Below the pieces are notes generated by a model, which ran no database searches, was not told the origin of the DNA, and saw nothing but the letters and a program-made list of their open reading frames with translations. The position numbers and the translations under genes were made by a program. Positions 47,941-56,984 of a stretch of 64,000 nt of DNA are shown in pieces (position 1 is the first letter of the stretch; each line of letters opens with the position of its first letter). This DNA comes from Cysteiniphilum halobium (GTDB lineage: Bacteria; Pseudomonadota; Gammaproteobacteria; Francisellales; Francisellaceae): assembly GCF_003574425.1 (NCBI RefSeq), contig NZ_QLIU01000015.1:1-64000 (forward strand), in the 5' to 3' direction.

Positions 47941-47946
47941 ATTATA
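47941..47946 (-). promoter_or_regulatory. Extended -10 promoter element of gyrA
   Basis: On the minus strand TGGTATAATTTGCGC contains a perfect TATAAT with a TGn extension, 41 bases before the gyrA start. The -35 region is poor (TTTCTG at 17-base spacing), as is usual for extended -10 promoters. It would drive the gyrA-dxr-bamA-skp unit. Confidence 0.55.
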
Positions 47947-48263
47947 CCATAGTCACCAAAGCACAGAAATAAGATTCTCTAGCATATAATGCATAAACTC
48001 ATTAATAGCAGTTTGATATCTTACTGCAACTATGCCAGCAAAACATGCTTTGGTTCTTTGTCAATTGCTTTGAGTAACCTCTTAGCTGCTACTGTCTTTT
48101 TAAATCCTTGCGCCCAATTTCTTAAATTAAGTGGCTCTTCTGGCCTAGCAATTTCCTGAATTTGACAAACTACTTTCAATAATGTTAGGGTAAAAACAAC
48201 GATCAATCACTATGGAGATGTTATTTTATCTTGAGGAATGCTCCTCAAAATTTAATATTAGTT
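47947..48263. other. Gap between gyrA and an MFS gene; possible gene remnant
   Basis: On the minus strand 48030-48206 is open for 58 codons with no ATG or GTG start (only TTG) and ends LLKAIDKEPKHVLLA. It contains RPEEPLNLRNWAQGFKKTVAAKRLL, which looks like a real protein C-terminus, but I cannot name a family. It may be the tail of a lost gene. Otherwise the gap holds the gyrA promoter and the upstream region of the MFS gene. Confidence 0.25.
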
Positions 48264-49538
48264 ATGTTTTATAAAACACTAAGATTATTGAAGATTTCAC
48301 TGGGTAATGTTATCGAATGGTATGATTTCAGTTTGTATGGGTATTTTGCAGTAGCAATAGCAGCAACGTTTTTTCCTAGCTCAAGTCCTGTTATTTCACT
48401 GTTAGCGACTTTTGCAGTGTTTGGTGCTGGTTTCTTAGCTCGACCTGTAGGCGCTTTTGTTTTTGGGCATTTAGGCGATAAAGTTGGTCGTCATTACGCA
48501 ATGAATCTTTCTATTGCTATGATGGGATTGGCAACAATAGGAATGGCGTTTTTACCAGGGGTGTCAACAATAGGTGTTATGGCACCTGTATTATTGGTTT
48601 TACTCAGGATGTTGCAAGGCTTATCCGCTGGCGGTCAATTTGGCAATCTATTAACAATTACGACTGAAGACGATGACTATCGCTTAAAAGGTTTAAATAT
48701 AGGTATTGCATACTCAGTATCCGTGATCGGATTCCTGCTGGCGGCTTTTGTTAGTGTCACTGTTGTTAAGCTAATTCCTCATTCATTATCGGATTATGCT
48801 TGGCGAATTCCCTTTTTAATAAGTGCTGTTCTTCTCATAGCTCAGGTCTTTCTAAAAGAGCGAGATGTAGATCAAGACACTATAGGTAACAAAGACAAAG
48901 TTAAAATTTCTCCTATTAAAACAGTTTTGGCCAACCACAGAAGAAGCCTTATTTGCGTCATTATACTTTCAGCTGTTGCGGCCTCTTTATTTTACATTTT
49001 GGCTACTTATCTTGTTACTTATATGACACAACACATCGGATTAACACAAGCTGCGGCTTTAAGCATTAATAGTTTAGCACTTGGTTTAATATGCATTATG
49101 GTTCCCCTGTCGGGACTTTTTTCTGACTATTGGGGAAGGAAAAAGTCACTCAACGCATGTCTTATGTTATTGATGGTATTATCAGTACCAGCAATGCTAT
49201 TATTCAACTCAGAAAATTATATGCTTATTATTGCAGCTACCGTTTTAATAACAGCACTTGTATCTTTGCTTCAAGGAGTTGCAACACCTTTATATTCTGA
49301 ACTTTTCCCAAAAAACGTACGAGCTTCCGGCTGTTCAATTGCTTACGGCATAGGAGTTTCAATCTCTGGATTTGCACCAATGTTTGCAGATATATTCGTT
49401 AACCTGTCACCATCATATGGCTTAATTTACTTTATTTATACTTTGGTTATTATTGGTGTGATAACTACTTTTTACCTACCACATAACAAAGTCAGACATA
49501 TAGAGTATATGAGAGTACGCTCATTATTAACAGCTTAG
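48264..49538 (+). CDS. MFS transporter, metabolite:H+ symporter type (ProP-like)
   Basis: From the ATG at 48264 the product is 424 residues with 12 transmembrane segments; an in-frame TTG at 48231 would add an odd N-terminus. The metabolite:H+ symporter signatures are clear: GNVIEWYDFSLYGYFA in helix 1, the loop GHLGDKVGRHYAM, RMLQGLSAGGQFG, and in the second half SGLFSDYWGRKKS. The LYSELFPKNVRASGCSIAYGIG segment is also typical. Substrates of the family include proline, betaine, citrate and dicarboxylates; the substrate here is not identifiable. No ribosome-binding site is evident. Confidence 0.85.
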   Translation: MFYKTLRLLKISLGNVIEWYDFSLYGYFAVAIAATFFPSSSPVISLLATFAVFGAGFLARPVGAFVFGHLGDKVGRHYAMNLSIAMMGLATIGMAFLPGVSTIGVMAPVLLVLLRMLQGLSAGGQFGNLLTITTEDDDYRLKGLNIGIAYSVSVIGFLLAAFVSVTVVKLIPHSLSDYAWRIPFLISAVLLIAQVFLKERDVDQDTIGNKDKVKISPIKTVLANHRRSLICVIILSAVAASLFYILATYLVTYMTQHIGLTQAAALSINSLALGLICIMVPLSGLFSDYWGRKKSLNACLMLLMVLSVPAMLLFNSENYMLIIAATVLITALVSLLQGVATPLYSELFPKNVRASGCSIAYGIGVSISGFAPMFADIFVNLSPSYGLIYFIYTLVIIGVITTFYLPHNKVRHIEYMRVRSLLTA

Positions 49539-49615
49539 TTAGGCTTAAGACAAACTTCACAAGCACCTTGTATATTACAACCTAAGCTTGGTTTAAATGA
49601 TATAAAACACTTCAA

Positions 49616-49646
49616 AGGCAGTATATACTAGCAAAAAACACTGCCT
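49616..49646. promoter_or_regulatory. Inverted repeat just upstream of the Bcr/CflA transporter
   Basis: AGGCAGT and ACTGCCT form a 7-bp inverted repeat with a 17-base spacer, 11 bases before the start codon, and the left arm merges with a 10-bp palindrome AGTATATACT. Such a site could be an operator for a repressor, or a hairpin that blocks translation. Confidence 0.35.
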
Positions 49647-49656
49647 AAAAACTGAC

Positions 49657-50847
49657 ATGAAGCCCGAAAAATACGTTTACTTTTTTGCTATTTTCCTCGT
49701 TGGCGTGTATGTATGCGCCTATGATATGTATATCTCAGCACTCCCCTTGCTACAAAATGACTTTGCAGTGAATATTGGGCAAAGCCAATTAACATTAACC
49801 TTATTTGTCATTGCCGGTGCCATTTTTGCAATACCTGCTGGGCTTATCAGTGATCGTTTTGGGCGCAAAAAAACGCTGATACTTTATTGTTTAATCGTCA
49901 TTATTGGCAGTATTATTTGCTTGTTATCGCAGCATATTTTTGTCTTTTATATCGGGCGCATCTTACAAGGTATTGGCGCATCGGGCTTATATATTATCGC
50001 TGTTGCTTTGCCCAAGGATATACTAAGCGACAACACCTATGTTAAGACATGGCAAAGTTTGACTCTTTTATTCTATTTAGCGCCCTCAATAGCTGGTTTT
50101 ATCGGTGGCTACATTGTCTATTACGGTGGTTGGGAGTGGGTTTTTAATGGTGTTGTCTTAGTCACACTATTAACCCTTATCTTGGTAGCCATCTACTTTA
50201 AAGAAATCCCGACGACCATCACTGAAATCAAGACCTCAAGTCGCAAGAAATTCTTTAGCATCGTTAGCAACACGCAGTTTTTAAGCTACTGCTATATCAC
50301 TTCTATCGCATGGGCTGGCATGTCGGTTTTTTATATCTGTACGCCTTATATCGTGATTACAACACTTGGATTTAATACCATTGTTTATGGTTGGTTATCT
50401 TTTTTACTGATCTTCTTTGGTGCCTTAGCACGCTTCATCAATATTCGTTGGCTTAATGGGCTCATCAGTTATGAGCAAAGCGCTTATGCTTTCTCTTTTG
50501 TTGCGGTACTAAGTGGCATATTGTTCATCAGCGCCTATTTTTTCCCAGCACATTATGCTATTTACTTCATTGGTCTTAGTGCGATTTTATTTGGTTTTTC
50601 CTCAGCACTTGTTAGCGTTAATACATCAACTATGGCATTTTTGCTCATTGATAAAAATCACAGTGCTGTCGCTTCGTCAATCTATGGGCTTACTATTGAC
50701 CTAATTGTCGCATTATCCCTTGTATTTGCAAATTTAATGCATGCCAACCTGATTCTCTTAGGCACCATGATTGCAGTGTTTTATTTAATTGCCATTATAT
50801 TACTAATCAAATATAAAGAACCAGCAACTGCCAAAATTCGCGTTTAA
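49657..50847 (+). CDS. MFS drug-resistance transporter, Bcr/CflA type
   Basis: The 396-residue protein has 12 transmembrane segments with the drug:H+ antiporter-1 features: YDMYISALPLLQNDF in helix 1, the loop GLISDRFGRKKTLI (motif A), GRILQGIGASG (motif B/C region) and a conserved SVNTSTMAFLL helix. The family exports drugs such as bicyclomycin, sulfonamides or chloramphenicol, but also cysteine and other metabolites. It starts 119 bases after the first MFS gene and has its own upstream palindrome. Confidence 0.85.
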   Translation: MKPEKYVYFFAIFLVGVYVCAYDMYISALPLLQNDFAVNIGQSQLTLTLFVIAGAIFAIPAGLISDRFGRKKTLILYCLIVIIGSIICLLSQHIFVFYIGRILQGIGASGLYIIAVALPKDILSDNTYVKTWQSLTLLFYLAPSIAGFIGGYIVYYGGWEWVFNGVVLVTLLTLILVAIYFKEIPTTITEIKTSSRKKFFSIVSNTQFLSYCYITSIAWAGMSVFYICTPYIVITTLGFNTIVYGWLSFLLIFFGALARFINIRWLNGLISYEQSAYAFSFVAVLSGILFISAYFFPAHYAIYFIGLSAILFGFSSALVSVNTSTMAFLLIDKNHSAVASSIYGLTIDLIVALSLVFANLMHANLILLGTMIAVFYLIAIILLIKYKEPATAKIRV

Positions 50848-50850
50848 CGA

Positions 50851-50875
50851 TTCATATCCAACTTTTGGATATGAA
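50851..50875 (+). terminator. Hairpin directly after the Bcr/CflA gene
   Basis: TTCATATCCA and TGGATATGAA form a perfect 10-pair stem with a five-base loop (ACTTT), three bases after the stop codon. No U-tract follows (CAACGC), so it may stabilise the 3' end rather than terminate. Confidence 0.4.
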
Positions 50876-51009
50876 CAACGCATACTCACTTTCATCTTAA
50901 CAAGCATCGATTAATGCAACTATTTAGCCATACGCAATTCTTTCCATCTAAAGATAATTTACATACAATACGTCTACTTCTTTAAGTTAATGAATACGGA
51001 ATCATCTTA

Positions 51010-52287
51010 ATGTCTAAAATCCAAGCCGTGCGTGGCATGAATGATATTTTACCACGTGATATTTATAAATGGCATTTTTTTGAAAGTGCCATAAAACAAA
51101 CTTTACACAATTATGGTTACCAAGAGATTCGCCTGCCCATCATTGAAAAAAGTGAGTTATTCCATCGTGGCGTTGGTGCAGGCACGGATATTGTTGAAAA
51201 AGAGACGTATGATTTTAGCGATCGCAATAATGAAGCGCTTACCTTAAGACCTGAAGGGACAGCCGGTTGCGTTCGTGCGATGATTGAGCATGGACTTTTA
51301 CGCAATCAAATCCAAAAGGTTTGGTACACAGGTGCGATGTTTCGTTACGAGCGCCCTCAAAAAGGGAGATATCGTCAGTTTTATCAACTGGGTGTTGAGG
51401 TGTATGGCAACAATCACATTGCCCAAGATGCAGAAGTTCTAAGCCTATCATGGCAATTATGGCAAGCCTTGGGACTTAACACGCATGTCACACTTGAGCT
51501 TAATAACTTAGGCAGCACACAAAACCGCTCTAATTATGTCAAGGCATTAGTTAATTATCTGACACCACTTAAAGATCAATTAGATGAAGATTCACAGCGT
51601 AGATTAGGCAAAAACCCACTACGCATTCTTGACAGTAAGAATGAAAATACCCAGCAACTTTTGGATAATGCGCCGGATCTGCATGATTTTATTGACGAAG
51701 AGATTAAGCAAGACTTTAACACACTCATTAATTATCTAAGTGCATTGAATATTCCCTATAGAGTCAACACACGTCTAGTACGTGGCATCGATTACTACTG
51801 CAATACCGTATTTGAATGGGTTACAGATAAATTAGGCGCTCAAGGCACCATTTGCGCCGGTGGGCGTTATGACTCACTGGTCAGTGACTTACAAGGCCCT
51901 GAAACACCTGCTGTTGGTTTTGCTATGGGTATTGAACGCATTATTTTACTCCTAGAGACACTTCAACTTATTCCTGAATCAACACAACAGGCGAATATTT
52001 ATGTGATTAGTGACGAGTTATCTATCTTTAAAGCCATGCCAATCATTGAAAAATTACGCAAGTCATTGCCTCATTTAACTCTTGAACAAAACACCTCATT
52101 AGGCAGCTTTAAATCACAATTTAAAAAAGCGGATAAGTCAGGAGCTGCATTAGCATTAGTCATTGCCGAAGATGAGATAAACAATAATACCTGTGTGGTT
52201 AAATTCTTACGTGAAGATAAGGAGCAAGTAGTTATCCAGCAGGCTCAGTTAGTCGACTATATTCAGAATTATTTTGTCCTAGTATGA
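51010..52287 (+). CDS. hisS: Histidyl-tRNA synthetase
   Basis: The 425-residue class II synthetase has motif 1 (YGYQEIRLPIIEKSELFHRGVG), motif 2 (LTLRPEGTAGCVRAMIEHGL, then RYERPQKGRYRQFYQLGVEVYG), the histidine-A signature LVRGIDYYCNTVFEW, motif 3 (GFAMGIERIILLLE) and a C-terminal anticodon-binding domain. The next gene starts inside its stop codon region (4-base overlap). Confidence 0.96.
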   Translation: MSKIQAVRGMNDILPRDIYKWHFFESAIKQTLHNYGYQEIRLPIIEKSELFHRGVGAGTDIVEKETYDFSDRNNEALTLRPEGTAGCVRAMIEHGLLRNQIQKVWYTGAMFRYERPQKGRYRQFYQLGVEVYGNNHIAQDAEVLSLSWQLWQALGLNTHVTLELNNLGSTQNRSNYVKALVNYLTPLKDQLDEDSQRRLGKNPLRILDSKNENTQQLLDNAPDLHDFIDEEIKQDFNTLINYLSALNIPYRVNTRLVRGIDYYCNTVFEWVTDKLGAQGTICAGGRYDSLVSDLQGPETPAVGFAMGIERIILLLETLQLIPESTQQANIYVISDELSIFKAMPIIEKLRKSLPHLTLEQNTSLGSFKSQFKKADKSGAALALVIAEDEINNNTCVVKFLREDKEQVVIQQAQLVDYIQNYFVLV

Positions 52288-52742
52288 TTATTTATATCGA
52301 TGCCGATGCTTGTCCTAAGGCAGTCAAAGAAGTGCTTTATAAAGCAGCGCACCAACGCAAGGTTATGTGCATTTTCGTTGCTAATCAGCCGCTGACACAC
52401 CCGCCATCGCCTTTTATCAAAATGCGCTGTGTCGACAAAGGCTTTGATGTTGCTGATAACTATATTGCTCATAAGGTTGAAACATGTGATCTAGTGATTA
52501 CTGCAGATATTCCGCTAGCCAAAGAAGTTACTGATCGCGATGCAATGGTAATTACACCTCATGGCAAGCAATATACCAAAGCAAATATTTCACAAACTTA
52601 TGCCATGCGTAATTTTTTCACTGAACTGCGTGACGCCGGATTAGTTGAGACAAAAACCAAGGCATTCTCAAATAGCAATATCAATGCCTTTGCCAATGCT
52701 TTAGATCAGCTCTTGACTAAACGCGGGTTTATCAAACAATGA
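52284..52742 (+). CDS. YaiI/YqxD family protein (UPF0178)
   Basis: The 152-residue protein has the UPF0178 pattern IIYIDADACPKAVKEVLYKAA, then VDKGFDVADNYIAHKVETCDLVITADIPLAKEV and the NIsQTYAMRNFFTELRDAG C-terminal part. Conserved Asp residues suggest a PIN-like nuclease fold, though no activity is established for the family. It overlaps hisS by four bases, so it is co-translated with it. Confidence 0.9.
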   Translation: MIIYIDADACPKAVKEVLYKAAHQRKVMCIFVANQPLTHPPSPFIKMRCVDKGFDVADNYIAHKVETCDLVITADIPLAKEVTDRDAMVITPHGKQYTKANISQTYAMRNFFTELRDAGLVETKTKAFSNSNINAFANALDQLLTKRGFIKQ

Positions 52743-52853
52743 ATTTATACGATATTCCTAAACACAAAGTATAGTTATTGCCAAAAACTTGTTTGTCTTA
52801 GTACTTTTGCCTCAGGTATACTGGTGCAATTTATTTTCTTTTGACAAAAATTT

Positions 52854-55800
52854 ATGCGCTTATCTTCAAGCATCTTACCTAAAAGCATTACCGAAGACTT
52901 TACTAAGGCAACCATTTCGCGTGGACATGCCTATTGTAATCAATACTCGATCAAATCATTGCAAGCAACATCCGATGATGGCATTAATTTTGTCATTAAG
53001 AGCGAGGTTTTTGGCTCTGGCAAGGAAGCTTATTCACAGAGTATTTTTGTTGATGTGAACCCACAAGCAAAAACACTTTCAAGCGTTCTTGATGCTGAGT
53101 GCTCATGCCCTGTTAGCTACTTTTGTAAGCATATTTATGCTGTACTGTTTATCTTTAATAAATCATTAGCTGAGCGTTTAAAAGAGCCCGATGCACTTAC
53201 TCCAGTTGCAGCAACAAAATCTCTTAGCGCGCAACCAACAAAAAAAACTAAAGTCCCCGCATCTAACTTCGACAAAACCGCCTTTGAGCGTCAATTTCAT
53301 GACAATATACGCCTTGAGAAAAGCACACTATTATCTCAGGGAAAAGCACCCTCTAATTTGGTGATTGTCTACCAACTTGTCGCTTTTAAAGAGAATCAAC
53401 AACTTTCTTATAAAATAGAAGCAAGCTATGTGCGCATTTTAAAAAGTGGCGCAGGCTACGGTAAACCGCAAAGTACTAATCTTGGCAATATTGTTACCGG
53501 TTATGCTAAATATCCCGATTGCGCTGATATCAAAGACCTTGAAATATTTAAATACCTACAAACGCAGGTTAATCGTTACGTAGTACATTTACCGAGCTTA
53601 ACGGGAGAATATGGCGCACATTTCTTAAAACTGCTAATTGCAACTGAGCGCTTTTTTATTGGCGACATCATCATGGGTAAACATTGTACCTTGGCACCAA
53701 ATGTAAAGCTTGATATTGATTGGAGTGAGGTGAATGGCAAATTTCGTTTTAATGCACAAATTAACGGTAAAACAAATGCCAAAATCATTCCAACAACACC
53801 GGCCTTTTACATTGATGGCAATAAAATGGGACAGATCATAAGTGACATTCCAGGCAATCAGTTACTGCTGTTAAATACACTTAAGGATATCTCTAAAGAT
53901 GACATGTCATTTGTGCGCTATACGATTGAGAAGTCAACACTTGCTAAACAGATAAAATTCCCCAGTGAAGTCAAAAAACTTAAAACCGAAAAGATTACCC
54001 CTAAGGCAATTGCGCATTTTAGTAAGGGCTCATCGATTGATTGGCCACATTATGGTTTCTTTGCTGAGGTCAGCTTCGAATATGATGGCACACGCTTTGA
54101 GCCACATGAAAGCGACACTCACATTATTGAACATAATGGTCGCTTGATTGAAAAAGACTTAAAATTTGAAAAAGCTAAACTTGAAACACTAGCTGCTTTT
54201 GGTTTTGATAAATCAAGGCGTGCTTACTTTGGCTATGGCAATCAAACGCAAAAGCCTTTTGGTGAGAGCTATATTCTAAATGCTAATCCTTATTTTTCAC
54301 CTGAAGATCAATGGGAGACTTTTTATCTTGAAGATCTTGAAGACTTTAAACGATTAGGCTGGCAGGTTGAGTTTGATGATGACTTTGCACATCACTATAT
54401 TGTTGCTGATAATATTGACATTGGCATCGAAGAAGGAGCGCAAAATGATTGGTTTAACGTGCATCTTAATGTCAATCACAACGGCAATACCATCGATCTG
54501 CAGCCATTAATCATGCAATACCTACAAAAAGGGCTCAACAAAGAAGAGCATGACCTTGTTGCCATTGTCGATAAAAATCACCGTTTAAAAATTGATTACA
54601 GCATTATTGAACCGGTAATTAACTCATTGTTTGAATTAAATGATGAACGTGGTGACACCTTAAAATTCTCAAAATACCAGATTGGTGCTTTGATGAGTCT
54701 TGAGGAACAGCTTGGCAAAAGTGGTGCTATTGATTACAGTAAGGCCAATGCTTTAAAGCGTTTTGTCGACTCACTTAAAGACACTACAAACTTACCTCTA
54801 TTAAATACACCAAAGGCAGTCCAAGCCACCTTACGCGACTATCAGCGCTATGGGGTTAGCTGGATGGATTTCCTATCCAAACATGGAATGGCCGGCTTAT
54901 TGGCTGATGATATGGGGCTTGGCAAAACCCTGCAAACACTTACCTGGATTCAGTTACAACACGACAATGATAAAGATTTTGGCACAAGTTTAATCATTGC
55001 CCCCACTTCAGTTGTTGGCAATTGGATCAGAGAAGCTGAGAAATTCACGCCAAAACTCAAGATTTTACTATTACATGGCTCCGAGCGTATTACGCATTAC
55101 GATACATTACTTAACTACGACATTGTCGTGACTAGCTACCCGTTAGTCTTAAAGGATGAAAAAATTCATCGTAGCAACAACTATAGCGCACTTATTTTAG
55201 ATGAGGCACAGACGATTAAAAATGCTAAAACCAAGCAAGCGCAAAGCATCTTTACCCTTTCTGCTAAATATCGCTTTTGCTTAACTGGTACACCACTTGA
55301 AAATCATCTAGGTGAGCTGTGGTCACAGTTTAACTTCTTAATGCCCGGTTTTTTGGGCAATGATAGTCAGTTTCGCAAACACTTTAAGAACCCTATCGAG
55401 AAACATCAAGATACCGACCGTTTAAATGTCTTAAAGAGTCGTATCTCGCCCTTTATGCTTCGGCGAACTAAAGCCTTAGTTGCTAAAGATTTGCCTGAAA
55501 AAACTGAATCAATTGAGATTATTGAATTACCCAACACTCAAAAACAATTATATGAAAGTGTACGCATGACGATGGAAAAAAAGGTACGCGAACTATTGAA
55601 AAAGCAAGGCCTTGCCAAGAGTCACATTCATATTCTTGATGCACTTCTAAAACTACGCCAATCCTGCTGTCATCCACAATTAGTGAAACTAGATAGTGCT
55701 AAAAAAGTGCATGAATCAGCTAAGCTTGATTATTTATTAGAGATGCTTACTGAGCTTGCTGCCGAAAATCGTAAGGTACTGGTATTCTCACAATTTGTTG

Positions 55801-56231
55801 AGATGCTTGACTTAATTGCACTTGAACTAAGCAAACATAAGATTCAATATGTGCAACTGACCGGACAAACCAAAAATCGCCAAAAACTCATTGATGATTT
55901 CAGCGAAAAATCTGATATCAGTGTCTTTTTAATCAGTTTAAAAGCCGGGGGCACGGGGCTCAACCTTGTCGCAGCTGACACTGTTATCCATTTTGACCCA
56001 TGGTGGAATCCAGCAGTTGAAGCGCAAGCAACTGACCGTGCCTATCGTATTGGTCAAGATAAACCTGTTACCGTATACAAACTCATTGCAAAGGATAGTG
56101 TTGAAGAAAAAATTCTTAAACTTCAGCAGAAAAAAGCAGATCTTGCCAGTGGACTGTATAACAAAGACGGACAAACTGATTTCAAACTCAGTGAAAATGA
56201 TCTATTAAACTTATTTGAGCCAATTATTTAA
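52854..56231 (+). CDS. SNF2-family DNA-dependent ATPase with SWIM zinc finger
   Basis: The 1125-residue protein has an N-terminal SWIM zinc finger (Cys83, Cys85, Cys91, His93), a long middle region of bacterial SNF2-associated type (about 120-620), and a C-terminal Swi2/Snf2 ATPase of about 480 residues. Helicase motifs are DDMGLGKTLQT (I), APTSVVGNW (Ia), LDEAQTIKN (II, DEAQ), LTGTPLENHLGELWS (III), FSQFVEML (IV), LKAGGTGLNL (V) and DRAYRIGQ (VI). Related proteins such as the HepA/RapA and SWIM-SNF2 group remodel DNA-protein or transcription complexes. It follows YaiI by 111 bases. No adjacent genes suggest a defence or restriction system. Confidence 0.9.
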   Translation: MRLSSSILPKSITEDFTKATISRGHAYCNQYSIKSLQATSDDGINFVIKSEVFGSGKEAYSQSIFVDVNPQAKTLSSVLDAECSCPVSYFCKHIYAVLFIFNKSLAERLKEPDALTPVAATKSLSAQPTKKTKVPASNFDKTAFERQFHDNIRLEKSTLLSQGKAPSNLVIVYQLVAFKENQQLSYKIEASYVRILKSGAGYGKPQSTNLGNIVTGYAKYPDCADIKDLEIFKYLQTQVNRYVVHLPSLTGEYGAHFLKLLIATERFFIGDIIMGKHCTLAPNVKLDIDWSEVNGKFRFNAQINGKTNAKIIPTTPAFYIDGNKMGQIISDIPGNQLLLLNTLKDISKDDMSFVRYTIEKSTLAKQIKFPSEVKKLKTEKITPKAIAHFSKGSSIDWPHYGFFAEVSFEYDGTRFEPHESDTHIIEHNGRLIEKDLKFEKAKLETLAAFGFDKSRRAYFGYGNQTQKPFGESYILNANPYFSPEDQWETFYLEDLEDFKRLGWQVEFDDDFAHHYIVADNIDIGIEEGAQNDWFNVHLNVNHNGNTIDLQPLIMQYLQKGLNKEEHDLVAIVDKNHRLKIDYSIIEPVINSLFELNDERGDTLKFSKYQIGALMSLEEQLGKSGAIDYSKANALKRFVDSLKDTTNLPLLNTPKAVQATLRDYQRYGVSWMDFLSKHGMAGLLADDMGLGKTLQTLTWIQLQHDNDKDFGTSLIIAPTSVVGNWIREAEKFTPKLKILLLHGSERITHYDTLLNYDIVVTSYPLVLKDEKIHRSNNYSALILDEAQTIKNAKTKQAQSIFTLSAKYRFCLTGTPLENHLGELWSQFNFLMPGFLGNDSQFRKHFKNPIEKHQDTDRLNVLKSRISPFMLRRTKALVAKDLPEKTESIEIIELPNTQKQLYESVRMTMEKKVRELLKKQGLAKSHIHILDALLKLRQSCCHPQLVKLDSAKKVHESAKLDYLLEMLTELAAENRKVLVFSQFVEMLDLIALELSKHKIQYVQLTGQTKNRQKLIDDFSEKSDISVFLISLKAGGTGLNLVAADTVIHFDPWWNPAVEAQATDRAYRIGQDKPVTVYKLIAKDSVEEKILKLQQKKADLASGLYNKDGQTDFKLSENDLLNLFEPII

Positions 56232-56320
56232 AACGCTAATACCCCTATAATATTTTTAGCTTTGTCTTTTTTTAAGTGATCTCATACACTGCCAGATATC
56301 AAAACAATCTGGATAAATAC

Positions 56321-56983
56321 ATGAAAAAGTTAACTCTATTTTTAAGCACAATGTTATGTATAAGCCTTGCCAAAGCCGAACATAAAGCTGGCGAAGAAGT
56401 TTGTGACATGCATGCTTTTTCACGTTACCAAGCTAATGTACTTATTCATAAAAACTTAAACTTTGACAAATCGCCTAGGATTACACTTGGCAACCCAGAT
56501 GCACGTCAAGTCATTACGCAATTCTGTGATTACTCAAAAGTTGCCTGTTTAGAAAATATAAACTCGCTACTAACACTTACAAACAATAAAGACATCAAAA
56601 TAAACATCTACCCCATTAGCACAACACAAAACCCTGAGGCATCACATTATTTGGCTTTCACTTACACTGTGGGCGGGGTGGAGCTCATGCAACAATTTTT
56701 GTATGAGCTCCATAGTTTGATTAAATCAGACAAGGTTATTGATCAAAATGCCTTGTCTGATTTAATGACCAATTTAAATATTAATGAAACAATTGACCTT
56801 AAAGAGATGGTTGATCAAGAGATTAAAGATAATAATGTTCTAGCAAAAGCCGCAGGTGTAACTCACTCACCAAGTGTCTATGTTTATCAACAAAATCCAA
56901 CTGAAGTAAGTCAAATTTATTTTTCTGAATATAAAAATGTGCCGGAGTACATTATCAAACGTGCACTTGGTTATTTGGCATAG
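56321..56983 (+). CDS. Periplasmic DsbA-fold protein with a non-canonical active site
   Basis: The ATG at 56321 gives 220 residues with a signal peptide (MKKLTLFLSTMLCISLAKA|EH); an upstream ATG at 56276 would bury it. The mature protein has a DsbA/Com1-like thioredoxin fold with GNPDARQVITQFCDYSKVACLEN where relatives have FxDYxCPYC. The first Cys of the CxxC is replaced by Lys, the second is kept, and another Cys sits in the preceding strand. The cis-Pro loop is retained as VTHSPSVYV. It therefore may not be a classical oxidase; isomerase-like, chaperone-like or disabled are all possible. It is convergent with sppA, one base apart. Confidence 0.72.
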   Translation: MKKLTLFLSTMLCISLAKAEHKAGEEVCDMHAFSRYQANVLIHKNLNFDKSPRITLGNPDARQVITQFCDYSKVACLENINSLLTLTNNKDIKINIYPISTTQNPEASHYLAFTYTVGGVELMQQFLYELHSLIKSDKVIDQNALSDLMTNLNINETIDLKEMVDQEIKDNNVLAKAAGVTHSPSVYVYQQNPTEVSQIYFSEYKNVPEYIIKRALGYLA

Positions 56984-56984
56984 C

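Noticed and set aside
48030-48206. 58-codon minus-strand ORF between gyrA and the first MFS gene
   Set aside because: It has protein-like composition near its end but only a TTG start, no ribosome-binding site and no recognised family. I list it as a possible remnant within the gap, not as a gene.
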